NCBI GenBank assembly: GCA_016717855.1
Contig: JADKEV010000034.1
Location: 1-64,000 of the forward strand
DNA: 64,000 nucleotides
Source: Betaproteobacteria bacterium
Lineage (GTDB): Bacteria; Pseudomonadota; Gammaproteobacteria; Burkholderiales; Casimicrobiaceae
Direction of reading: 5' to 3'
Positions 34,914 to 43,925 of the stretch are shown here, one piece after another. The notes beneath the pieces were generated by a model that saw only the letters and a program-made list of their open reading frames with translations, was not told where the DNA came from and made no database searches. The position numbers and the translations under genes were made by a program. The stretch's first letter is position 1, and each line of letters begins with the position of its first letter.

Positions 34914-35843
34914 TCAGTAGCCCCGGCCGGAATCGACGCGCTCCGGCAGGCGCGCCCCGGTGCGAAACCGCCGCACCGTGTCGGCGACCGTGCGCGCGGC
35001 AGACCGCGCGTCGGTTTCGGCGGCCACGTGCGGATACACCCACACCCGCTCGTGCCGCCAGTACCGATGCCCGGGCGGCAGCGGCTCGGTTTGGAACACA
35101 TCGAGAATCGCCGTCTCGATGCGGCCCGCATCGAGCGCGGCGAGCAGCGCCGCGTCGTCGATCGCCGCGCCGCGGCCCACGTTGATGACAGTCGCGCCTG
35201 CCGGCAGCGTGGCCAGCCGCGCCGCGTCGAGCAGGCCGCGCGTTTCGTTGGTGTTGGGCAGCAGGCATAACAGAATGTCCGCGCGCGCCAGGACCCTGGC
35301 GAGCCCCGTGGCACCGTGCGCGCATTCCACCTGCGGGTGCGTGCGCGCCGACCGGCCCCACCCGAGCACGCGAAAGCCCAGCGGCAACAGCGCTTCCGCG
35401 CAGGCGCGGCCGAGTTCTCCGAAGCCCAGGATGCCGATGGTGCGATCCGCAGCGCCCGGCTGGTCGAGTTGTGTCCATTCCGCGCGCGCCTGCTGCAGCC
35501 GGTACCGCGGGACCTGCCGGTGGGCGGTGAGCACGTGCAGCAACACCGACTCGACCATCGAGGCGGTGAGCTGGGGATCGATCAGCCTGGTCAGCGGAAT
35601 CTGCCGCGGCAGCGTCGGGTCGGCGAGCAGCCTGTCGACGCCGGCCCACAGCGAGCAGATCAGTTCGAGGTTGGGAAGACTGGCCAGCGCGCCGGCCGGC
35701 GGCTTGGCGACCAGCGCGATCCGCACGGCCGCCGGATCCGGAACTTCGGGCCAGACCTGAATCGTCTCGCCGGGAAAGGCCGTGGCCAGCTCACTTTGCC
35801 ATTGCCCGAGATTGTCGACCTGCGCGCACAGTAGGAGGCTCAT
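34914..35843 (-). CDS. ghrA: Glyoxylate/hydroxypyruvate reductase (GhrA-type D-2-hydroxyacid dehydrogenase)
   Basis: 309 aa. NAD(P)-binding motif GILGFGELGRACAEAL, catalytic Arg in INVGRGAAIDD, Glu in ILDVFQTEPLPPGH and His in VYPHVAAETD are all in place. The WAGVDRLL and LLCAQVDNLGQW openings fit the GhrA subgroup, which reduces glyoxylate and hydroxypyruvate. The ATG at 35843 follows no strong site, but the preceding 21 codons are unlike the family. Single gene. Confidence 0.88.
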   Translation of the reverse strand: MSLLLCAQVDNLGQWQSELATAFPGETIQVWPEVPDPAAVRIALVAKPPAGALASLPNLELICSLWAGVDRLLADPTLPRQIPLTRLIDPQLTASMVESVLLHVLTAHRQVPRYRLQQARAEWTQLDQPGAADRTIGILGFGELGRACAEALLPLGFRVLGWGRSARTHPQVECAHGATGLARVLARADILLCLLPNTNETRGLLDAARLATLPAGATVINVGRGAAIDDAALLAALDAGRIETAILDVFQTEPLPPGHRYWRHERVWVYPHVAAETDARSAARTVADTVRRFRTGARLPERVDSGRGY

Positions 35844-36059
35844 GGCCGCGATTGTAGCCTGCGACCTCCGCACAGCGGCCTCGCACGACCTGGCACGGCC
35901 GCGCATGCACGCCCCGCGCGGGCCCGGGAATATTGCCCGCCGCCCGGTTTGCCGCGCCGATTCCGTGGGATGATCGCGCGCTTGGGTCCATCGTATTGGC
36001 TGTCCCGCTCTCGACGACGGATTTCATTTCCGCTCAACCTCTTCTCCGAGAGATGGCAG

Positions 36060-39000
36060 ATGACCTCAATCAAGTCGCCCGTCGCGACGCTGCTGTCGGT
36101 TTTTGCCGGCGTCGTTTCGATCGTTGGAACCTGGAACGGGATCGCCGCAGGGGTCCTGACCACCGCAGGCACGGGCCGGCACTTGGCCGGCAGCGCGAGC
36201 GGCGCCGGCGGTGCCGCGCGGCTAGGGGCGGCCAGTTCGACGCTGACCGTTACCCGGGCCGGTAGCGGCGCGGGCACGGTGACCAGCAATGTCGGCGCGA
36301 TCAATTGCGGCGTAGCGTGCAGCGACACTTACAACGACGGCACGGTGATCACGCTGACCGCTGCACCGGCCGCGGGCAGCCAGTTCACCGGATGGCTGGG
36401 TCCGTGTTCCGGATCGGGTGCCTGCCAGTTCACGCTTGATGGCGCGACCACCGCGGCGGCGACGTTCGCACCCATCCTACTGGGCCCGCCCAGTCTCGAC
36501 ATCGACGGCAACGCCGCTTTCGATGCGCTGACCGACGGGCTGCTGGCGCTGCGCTTCCTGTTCGGGCTGTCAGGCCCCGCACTGGTCAACAGCGCTATCG
36601 GGGACACCCCGGCGCGATCCAGCCCCGGAGATATCGTCGACTACCTTGCCGACATCAAGCCGGCGCTCGATATCGACGGCAACGGCGAAGCCGACGCGCT
36701 GACCGACGGCCTGCTGATCATCCGCTACCTGTTCGGGCTGCGCGGGCCCAACCTGGTCGCTGGTGCCGTGGCGCCCGGCGCGCCCCGGCAGGCCGACACC
36801 GATATCGAACCCCTGCTCTTGGGCCTGAGCACTTCTGCCGGCACGGTGCTGCCGCCCGACCCGGGGACGATTGCGCCGCCGCCCGACCCGACGGTGGTCA
36901 CCACCATTCTGGATTCGACGGCGTTCCTCTACACAGGCCCCAATCCGATCCAGACCGGTGTGGCACCCGGGACCCTCAAGCCCCAGTTCGCGGCTGTCCT
37001 GCGCGGCACCGTGCACACCCGCGACGGTGCCGCACTCTCCGGGGTCACGCTCACGCTGCTCGCGCGCCCCGAGTTCGGGCAGACGAAGAGCCGCGCCGAC
37101 GGCGCGTTCGACCTGGCCGTCAATGGCGGCGGGCGGCTGACCGTCGATTACCGGAAGACGGGTTTCCTCCCGGTCCAGCGACAGGTCAGCGTGCCGTGGC
37201 AGGACTACGCGTTGGTTCCCGACGTGGTCATGATCCCGGTGGATGCGCAGGTCACCTCCATCGCCCTCAATGCGCCAGCGATGCAGGTCGCCCGCGGCGC
37301 GCCGACGACCGATGCCGACGGCACGCGCCGCGCCACGGTCCTCTTCCCGCCGGGCACCACCGCCACCCGGGTCATGCCCGACGGGACCACCCAGCCGCTG
37401 GCCACGCTCAACGTGCGCGCCAGCGAGTACACGGTGGGCCCGACCGGACAGCGCGCGATGCCCGGCGAACTTCCACCCAGCAGCGCCTATACCTATGCGG
37501 TTGAGTTGAGCGCGGACGAGGCAATCGCGGCGGGCGCGGCGAGCGTGCAGTTCAACCAGCCCGTAGTCTTCTACGTCGAGAATTTCGTCGGCTTCCCGGT
37601 GGGATCGCTGGTGCCGGTGGGTTACTACGACAAGAGCAAGGGCGCGTGGGTGGCCTCGGACAACGGACGGGTGATCAAGGTGATCGGGATCACCGCCGGC
37701 ATGGCCGACCTGGACGTGGATGGCAGCGATACCACCGCCGGCGGCCCTGCCCTCGCCGCCCTCGGCGTCACCGCTGAGGAGCGCCAGCATCTCGCGGTGC
37801 TCTATGCGCCGGGCCAGAGCCTCTGGCGGGTGGCGCTGTCCCACTTCACGCCGTTCGACTGCAACTGGCCGGCCGGCCCGCCGGGCGGCTCGGGGCCGCC
37901 GGGGCCCAATGGCGGCCCGGACGGCGACAAGGGGCCCAAGGACGATCCGTGCAAGAAGGGCGGGTCCATCATCGGCTGCGAGCCGCAGACGCTGGGCGAA
38001 TCCATCCAGGTCACGGGCACGCCGTTCAGCCTGAACTACTCGAGCGACCGGGTGCATGGGCGCCAGGACCGCAATATCCTGCCCATTCGCCTGAGCGGCG
38101 CCACCCTGCCGCCGGGCGTGCAGGCCATCCACATGGAGATCCGGATTGCCGGGCGGTCGTTCGCGGAGACCGTGGCGCCGGCGCCCAACTTGAGCCGCAC
38201 CTTCACCTGGGATGGCAAGGACGCCTACGGCCGCACGCTGTACGGCAGCCAGCCGCTCACGGTGCGCATCGGCTACGAGTACATCGCGCAGTATTACGCG
38301 ACCAAGGACACGCTGGAGGCCAGCTACAACCGGTTTGGCCTCCAGCCGATCACGACCGCGGTGGGCGGCGGCGGCGCGGTGGTCTTCTCCCGCCCCGCGC
38401 TGCGTTCCACCGCGGACCCGATCATCCTCTGGCAGGACTACCAGGCCGCGCTGGGCAGCCAGGACAGTCTCGACATCAAGGGGTGGAGCCTGGGCGTCCA
38501 TCACTCTTACGACGCCAGGAGCCAGATCCTCTATCTCGGCAATGGCGGGCGGCGCAGCGCAGCCGGAATGCAGGCAGTCATTTCCACGGTAGCCGGCCAG
38601 GGCGACTACGGATACTCCGGCAACGGCGGGACGGCAACCTCGGCGAAGATCGGCATTCCGATGGGCGTCGCAGTCGGACCCGACGGCAGCCTTTACATCT
38701 CCGCCCGGGACTACGCCGCCGTGCGCAAGGTGGCGACCAACGGCATCATCACGACGGTCGCCGGCAACGGCACCTCCGGCGGCAACCTGGCGCAGGAGGG
38801 CGGACCGGCGACCCAGGCCTGGCTGAACACGCCATACGGGGTCGTCGTGACCGCCGACGGCGCCCTGTTCGTGTGCGACACGGCCAACCATGTCATCCGC
38901 CGCGTGGGATCCGACGGCAACATCCACGCCGTCGCGGGCATCCTCGGCAACTTCGGCTTTTCCGGTGACGGCGGACCGGCCACCCTGGCGAAACTGCGCT

Positions 39001-42000
39001 TCCCCGTCGACTGCGTCGTGGCCGCCGATGGCGCCCTCTACATCGCCGACGTCGGCAACAACCGGATCCGGCGCGTGGGCACGGATGGCATCATCACCAC
39101 GATCGCGGGCTCGGATGTCACCGGCTATGGCGGCGATGGCGGGCTGGCGACCTCGGCCACGCTGTACGATCCCTCGGGCCTGGCGTTGGGGTCCGACGGC
39201 AGCCTGTACGTCGCCGATACGGATAACGGGCGCGTGCGCCGCATCACGCCGGACGGCATCATCACCACGGTGGCGGGCACCGGCGGCGGTGGCAGCACCG
39301 GGGACGGCGGTCCGGCGACCCTCGCCCAGATCGGCAGCCCGGCGCGCGTGGCCGTGGGGCCCGATGGCAGCCTGTACATCTCGACCCAGAATCAGCACCG
39401 CATCCGGCGCGTCGGGCCCGATGGCATCATCACCACGGTCGCGGGGCTGGGCACGGCCGGGTTCGCCGGCGACACCGGCGTGGCGACGCTGGCGACGATG
39501 AACAATCCGCACGGCATCGCGGTGGGCCCCGACAACAGCCTGTACATCGCCGACAATTTCAACTACCGCGTCCGGCGCGTGCGCTCGGCGCTGCCTGGCA
39601 CGAGCGTCGACGATCTCGTCATCGCGGCCGAGGACGGCAGCGAAGTCTACGTATTCTCGAGCGCCGGACGGCACCTGCGCACGCAGGACGCGCTGACCGG
39701 CGCGACCCGCTTCCAGTTCGCCTACGACAGCGCCGGCCGCCTCGCCACCATCACCGACGGCAGCGGCAACGTGACCACGCTCGAACGCGATGCCGGCGGC
39801 AACCCGACGGCCATCGTCGCGCCGTTCGGACAGCGCACCGTCCTCACCGTGCAGGCCGAAGGCTACCTTGCGAGCATCGCGAATCCGGCGGGCGAAATCG
39901 TGCAATTCACCTACAACAGCGGCGCCGCCGAAGGTCTGCTGGCCACGCTGACCGATCCGCGCGGCAACCTTCACCACTTCTTCTACGACGCGCTGGGGCG
40001 CCTTTACCGCGACGAGAACCCGGCCGGCGGAGTCACGCTCCTGGCACGCAACGACATCACGGCCAGGCACTATGCCGTCACGGTGACCAAGGCTTCGGGA
40101 CTCGCGACCACCTACGAGGTCGAAGCGCTCGCCACGGGCGACGAGCGCCGGACGCGCATCGATCCCAGCGGCGCGCAAACCGTGTCGTTGCTGCACGCCG
40201 ACGGCAGCCGCCAGGTGACGTATCCCGATGGCACCGTGTCGAACATCGTCGCCGGGCCGGACCCGCGCTTCGGGATGCAAGCGCCCATCGTGAAGTCCCG
40301 GACCGTCACCAAGCCCGGGGGCTACGCGTCGACCCGGACGCTGACCCGCACCGCGACGCTGGCCGATCCGAGCGACCCGTTCAGCCTCACCGCGCAGACC
40401 GACACCGTGGCCGCCAACGCGCAGGTCTATACGAGCACGTACTCGGCGGCGACCCACCAGGTCACCACGACCACGCCGGCCGGACGCCAGTCGGTCGTCA
40501 CGGTGGACGCGCTAGGCCGGATGATCGAGGCGCAGGGCGACGCGAGCTTTGGCCTGGCCCCCGTCCAGTTCGCCTACGACGCCCAGGGGCGGCTGATACA
40601 GGCCAGCCAGGGCACGCAGTCGTGGACCTATGCCTATGACGCGCAGGCCCGCCTGGCGTCCCGGACGGATGCGGGCGGCGGCAGCACGACGTTCGCCTAC
40701 GATACGGCGGACCGCGCCACGCAGGTGACGTTGCCCAGCGCCCGCTCATATGGCTTCGCCTACGACGCCAGCGGCAACCGCACGCAAGTCACCATGCCCG
40801 GCCTGGGCGTGCATCTGCTCGATCACGACGCGATCGACCAGGAGGGCGGCTATGCGCCGCCCGGCAACAACCCGTACCTCACCGCGCACGATGCGGACGG
40901 ACGAAGGTACCTCGTGACGCTCCCCGGCGGCCGGACGGAAGCCTTCACCTACGACGGCGGCAACCGGCCTCTGGGCGTCGCTTTTCCGGAAGCCACGGTC
41001 ACGCTCTCCTACGCGGTGGGCGATCCCACGACGCGCATCCGCGGCCTCGCGCGAACGCCGGCCGGAGCGGGATCCGCGCAGCAGATCCAGTTCACCTATG
41101 GCGGCGATCTCGTCACCGGCGCGAACTGGACGGGAGCGGCGGCAGGTCAGTTCACCTACGCCTATGACGACCGGTTCAAGCTCGCGAGCATGGCCCTCTC
41201 CGGCGGCCCAACGACCGCGCTGACGCGGGATAACGATGGCCTGCTCACCGCGCTGGGCCCCTTCACCATCGCCCGCGCTGGCCCTGCCGGCGCGCCGAGC
41301 CAGACGGGCGACGGCACCCTGGTCATCGCGCAGGGCTACGATACGATGGGCCGCGTGGCGAGCCGGACCAACACCGTCGCCGCGCAGCAGAAATATGCGG
41401 TGCAGTTCACCTACGGCAACACGGGCCGCATCGCCAGCAAGGTCGAGACAGTCGCCGGCGTCGCCCATGCCTATGACTACACGTACGACAGCGACGGTCA
41501 CCTGACCCAGGTCCAGAACGACGGCGCGATCGTCGAGCGCTATACCTATGACGTGAACCGCAACCGGCTCAGCCGGCGCTTCGGCAACGACCCGGTGGAG
41601 ACGGCGAGCTACGACGCCCAGGATCGCATCGTTCAGCAAGGGGGGACGACGTACCAGTTCAATGTCGACGGCTACCTGACCCAGCGCGGAAGCGATACCT
41701 TTCAGTACAGCACGACCGGCGAGTTGCTCCAGGCCGTCGTCGGTGGCCAGACCGTGACTTACGCCTACGACGGCTTGCGGCGACGGGTGAGCCGCACCGA
41801 TGCCGGGGGCACGACCCAGTACCTGTACGGCAATCCGGAGAGCGCCCTGCAGATCACCCATGCGCGGAATTCTTCAGGCGTGCTCACCACCTACTACTAC
41901 GACGAGGGCCGGCGGCTGTTCGCCCTGCAGCGGGGCGCCACGCGCTACTACGTCGCCACCGATCAGCTCGGGTCCCCGCGCGTGATTGCCGACGCCACCG

Positions 42001-42680
42001 GCGTCGTGACCAGGGCCACCGACTATGATGCCTTCGGCGAAGTCATCGCCGACAGCAACCCGGCCTTCGACATCGTGCTCGGCTATGCCGGCGGCCTGGC
42101 CGACAGCGCGACCGGCCTGGTCCGCTTCGGTTTGCGCGATTATGACCCGGCGGCGGGACGCTGGACCGCGCGCGATCCGGCGGTGTTCCGGGGTGGCCAG
42201 ACAAACCTGTACGCCTACGTCAACAACAATCCGGTCAACCTTGTCGATCCCGCCGGCTTCGGTTCCGGCGGAGTGAGCCTGTGCGAAGGGGTGTGCGTCG
42301 GCTTCAAGCTTGCCTGGACGGACAACGGAATTTCCGCGTGCGTCGAGGGCGGGCTGGGCGTGGGAAACTCGATCGACGTTGACCCGATGGGGGGGCTCGA
42401 CAAGGACGGCCTGTCGGTGGAGGCCAAGGCTTCGCTGAAGGTCGGCATAGCGAAAGTGGAATTCGGCGTAGAGGTTACCGATGATCCGTGCGGCGCGCCG
42501 GTCGTGACGCCCAAGTCGGAAGGCTGCGTCGGCCCCCTCTGCCTGAATTCGGACAAGGATTCAAAGCTATCCAACGACCTGGGTGAAAATCTCCAGGTGA
42601 AGAATCCGCTCAAGGGCGAGGGCGGCGTGGGCAGGGAGGCAAAGGTCGTTGCCAAGTTCTGCCAGCAGGCGAAGTGGTAG
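36060..42680 (+). CDS. Giant secreted NHL-RHS (teneurin-like) repeat protein
   Basis: 2206 aa from the ATG at 36060. Layout by residue: signal-like segment 1-30; InlB-type divergent repeat about 58-142 (LTVTRAGSGAGTVTSNVG, FTGWLGPCSG); two dockerin-like units 145-237 (LDIDGNAAFDALTDGL, LDIDGNGEADALTDGL); carboxypeptidase-type regulatory fold about 310-390; long linker; six NHL repeats about 840-1180 (GP-x-GSLY-I-AD...IRRV...IITTVAG); YD/RHS repeats about 1210-1940; RHS core about 1945-2066, ending LRDYDPAAGRWTARDP and NLVDPAG. After the core comes a unique 140-residue tip with seven Cys and no known toxin motif. No immunity gene follows. Function is unknown; surface display or delivery of the tip is inferred from the RHS shell. 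Confidence 0.88.
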   Translation: MTSIKSPVATLLSVFAGVVSIVGTWNGIAAGVLTTAGTGRHLAGSASGAGGAARLGAASSTLTVTRAGSGAGTVTSNVGAINCGVACSDTYNDGTVITLTAAPAAGSQFTGWLGPCSGSGACQFTLDGATTAAATFAPILLGPPSLDIDGNAAFDALTDGLLALRFLFGLSGPALVNSAIGDTPARSSPGDIVDYLADIKPALDIDGNGEADALTDGLLIIRYLFGLRGPNLVAGAVAPGAPRQADTDIEPLLLGLSTSAGTVLPPDPGTIAPPPDPTVVTTILDSTAFLYTGPNPIQTGVAPGTLKPQFAAVLRGTVHTRDGAALSGVTLTLLARPEFGQTKSRADGAFDLAVNGGGRLTVDYRKTGFLPVQRQVSVPWQDYALVPDVVMIPVDAQVTSIALNAPAMQVARGAPTTDADGTRRATVLFPPGTTATRVMPDGTTQPLATLNVRASEYTVGPTGQRAMPGELPPSSAYTYAVELSADEAIAAGAASVQFNQPVVFYVENFVGFPVGSLVPVGYYDKSKGAWVASDNGRVIKVIGITAGMADLDVDGSDTTAGGPALAALGVTAEERQHLAVLYAPGQSLWRVALSHFTPFDCNWPAGPPGGSGPPGPNGGPDGDKGPKDDPCKKGGSIIGCEPQTLGESIQVTGTPFSLNYSSDRVHGRQDRNILPIRLSGATLPPGVQAIHMEIRIAGRSFAETVAPAPNLSRTFTWDGKDAYGRTLYGSQPLTVRIGYEYIAQYYATKDTLEASYNRFGLQPITTAVGGGGAVVFSRPALRSTADPIILWQDYQAALGSQDSLDIKGWSLGVHHSYDARSQILYLGNGGRRSAAGMQAVISTVAGQGDYGYSGNGGTATSAKIGIPMGVAVGPDGSLYISARDYAAVRKVATNGIITTVAGNGTSGGNLAQEGGPATQAWLNTPYGVVVTADGALFVCDTANHVIRRVGSDGNIHAVAGILGNFGFSGDGGPATLAKLRFPVDCVVAADGALYIADVGNNRIRRVGTDGIITTIAGSDVTGYGGDGGLATSATLYDPSGLALGSDGSLYVADTDNGRVRRITPDGIITTVAGTGGGGSTGDGGPATLAQIGSPARVAVGPDGSLYISTQNQHRIRRVGPDGIITTVAGLGTAGFAGDTGVATLATMNNPHGIAVGPDNSLYIADNFNYRVRRVRSALPGTSVDDLVIAAEDGSEVYVFSSAGRHLRTQDALTGATRFQFAYDSAGRLATITDGSGNVTTLERDAGGNPTAIVAPFGQRTVLTVQAEGYLASIANPAGEIVQFTYNSGAAEGLLATLTDPRGNLHHFFYDALGRLYRDENPAGGVTLLARNDITARHYAVTVTKASGLATTYEVEALATGDERRTRIDPSGAQTVSLLHADGSRQVTYPDGTVSNIVAGPDPRFGMQAPIVKSRTVTKPGGYASTRTLTRTATLADPSDPFSLTAQTDTVAANAQVYTSTYSAATHQVTTTTPAGRQSVVTVDALGRMIEAQGDASFGLAPVQFAYDAQGRLIQASQGTQSWTYAYDAQARLASRTDAGGGSTTFAYDTADRATQVTLPSARSYGFAYDASGNRTQVTMPGLGVHLLDHDAIDQEGGYAPPGNNPYLTAHDADGRRYLVTLPGGRTEAFTYDGGNRPLGVAFPEATVTLSYAVGDPTTRIRGLARTPAGAGSAQQIQFTYGGDLVTGANWTGAAAGQFTYAYDDRFKLASMALSGGPTTALTRDNDGLLTALGPFTIARAGPAGAPSQTGDGTLVIAQGYDTMGRVASRTNTVAAQQKYAVQFTYGNTGRIASKVETVAGVAHAYDYTYDSDGHLTQVQNDGAIVERYTYDVNRNRLSRRFGNDPVETASYDAQDRIVQQGGTTYQFNVDGYLTQRGSDTFQYSTTGELLQAVVGGQTVTYAYDGLRRRVSRTDAGGTTQYLYGNPESALQITHARNSSGVLTTYYYDEGRRLFALQRGATRYYVATDQLGSPRVIADATGVVTRATDYDAFGEVIADSNPAFDIVLGYAGGLADSATGLVRFGLRDYDPAAGRWTARDPAVFRGGQTNLYAYVNNNPVNLVDPAGFGSGGVSLCEGVCVGFKLAWTDNGISACVEGGLGVGNSIDVDPMGGLDKDGLSVEAKASLKVGIAKVEFGVEVTDDPCGAPVVTPKSEGCVGPLCLNSDKDSKLSNDLGENLQVKNPLKGEGGVGREAKVVAKFCQQAKW
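36492..36770 (+). other. Dockerin-like double module within the RHS protein
   Basis: Encodes two copies of a D(I)DGN-x-x-x-DALTDGLL-x-x-R-(F/Y)LFGL-x-GP-x-L unit. The same unit ends the propeller protein (29922-30110). The Asp/Asn-rich start resembles calcium-binding dockerin or EF-hand loops. Confidence 0.7.
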
Positions 42681-42840
42681 CCGGCGGCATGCAAAGGACC
42701 GGGTTCGCATCGGCGCCGCCGGGTCCGGATGTCTTCATGGCCGGCTTGCAGCACGCGACGGTCCTACTAAAGCGCGGGCATCGGTTCATAATGCCGGTGA
42801 CTCTGTTCCGCAGTTTTCCCATGACTCTCCAGGAGCTCCC

Positions 42841-43812
42841 ATGAAACAACTGGTGACCCGACTCGCCGCCACCCTCGCCGCCTGCGCCATTGCCATCGCG
42901 CTCCCGGTCGTGGCGCAGACCTTCCCGACCAAACCCATCCGCCTGGTCGTTCCCTTCGCTCCCGGCGGCTCCTCGGAGATCATCGCCCGCACCGTTGCGC
43001 TGAAGATGAGCGAGAGCATGGGCCAGCAGGTGATCGTCGACAACAAGCCCGGCGGCGCCGGGAACATCGCGATGCAGGAAGTCGCGCGCGCGGCGCCGGA
43101 CGGCTACACGCTGATCCTGGGCCACATCGGGACGCTGGCGGTCAATCCGTACATGTTCGCCAAGCTGCCCTATGACGTGAACAAGGACTTCATTCCGATC
43201 TCGCTGCTGGCCAAGGTGCCGACGGTGTACGTGGTGAACGCGGACCTGCCGGTCAAGGACCTGAAGGACCTGGTCACGCTGGCCAGGCAACGCGAGGTGT
43301 TCTATGGCTCCGCCGGCAACGCGAGCGCCGGGCACCTGGCGACCGAGTATCTGAAGCTCTCGATCAAGGCGCCGCTCACCCATGTGCCGTACAAAGGTAC
43401 CGGCCCGCAGTTGCAGGACCTGCTCGGCGGGCGCACCGATGCATCGGCCGCCGGCGTCCCGGCGCTGCTCCAGCACATCAAGAGCGGCAAGTTGCGCGCG
43501 ATCGCCGTGGGCAATCCGCAGCGCGTCCCGACGCTACCTGACGTGCAGACGGTCGCGGAACAAGGTTATCCCGGGTTCGAGACGTCGCAGTGGTACGGGT
43601 TGATCGGCCCGGCCGGCATCCCCGAGGCGATCGTCAAGCGCCTGACCGACGAGGCTGCGAAGGCGGTGCGCAGCAAGGAAGTGCAGGAAAAATTTGCCGC
43701 CGACAGCGCGACGGGCGTCGGCGACACCCCGGCCGAATTTGCCGCGTTCATCAAGGTGGAGCAGGCGCGCTGGGAACGTGTCGTCAAGTCGGCGGGGATC
43801 AAGGCGGATTGA
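42841..43812 (+). CDS. Bug/TctC-family periplasmic receptor
   Basis: 323 aa with a Sec signal peptide (1-26, ending ALPVVAQ). Family motifs PTKPIRLVVPFAPGGSSEII, VIVDNKPGGAGNIAMQEVA and HVPYKGTGPQLQDLLGG are present. It has a good AGGAG site 5 bases before the ATG. It is an orphan receptor, convergent with the flavoprotein of the SDH-like cluster. If it serves that cluster, a C4-dicarboxylate would be the natural ligand, but nothing proves the link. Confidence 0.9.
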   Translation: MKQLVTRLAATLAACAIAIALPVVAQTFPTKPIRLVVPFAPGGSSEIIARTVALKMSESMGQQVIVDNKPGGAGNIAMQEVARAAPDGYTLILGHIGTLAVNPYMFAKLPYDVNKDFIPISLLAKVPTVYVVNADLPVKDLKDLVTLARQREVFYGSAGNASAGHLATEYLKLSIKAPLTHVPYKGTGPQLQDLLGGRTDASAAGVPALLQHIKSGKLRAIAVGNPQRVPTLPDVQTVAEQGYPGFETSQWYGLIGPAGIPEAIVKRLTDEAAKAVRSKEVQEKFAADSATGVGDTPAEFAAFIKVEQARWERVVKSAGIKAD

Positions 43813-43925
43813 ACGCCTGCCGCTGACGCGGGCAACCGCCGTCGGCGGTGCGCCACGCGGTGATCCCGTTGCGGCGGGCGCGGCGACGGCCGCAAAGATC
43901 CTGCCCGCGGCCGGTGCCGCAAAAG

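Noticed and set aside
38580..39595. Regular repeats in the RHS gene as a possible CRISPR or satellite array
   Set aside because: Spacing and sequence follow NHL protein repeats in frame; there are no identical direct repeats with unique spacers.
36570..40457. Long open frame (about 1295 codons) antisense to the RHS gene
   Set aside because: Very high GC suppresses stops on the opposite strand. The translation is Arg/Gly/Val/Asp-rich without any domain, while the forward strand encodes clear NHL and RHS repeats.
42256..42840. RHS tip plus downstream DNA as a toxin-immunity pair
   Set aside because: Only 160 bases separate the RHS stop from the Bug gene and no small gene lies there; the tip has no toxin motif.
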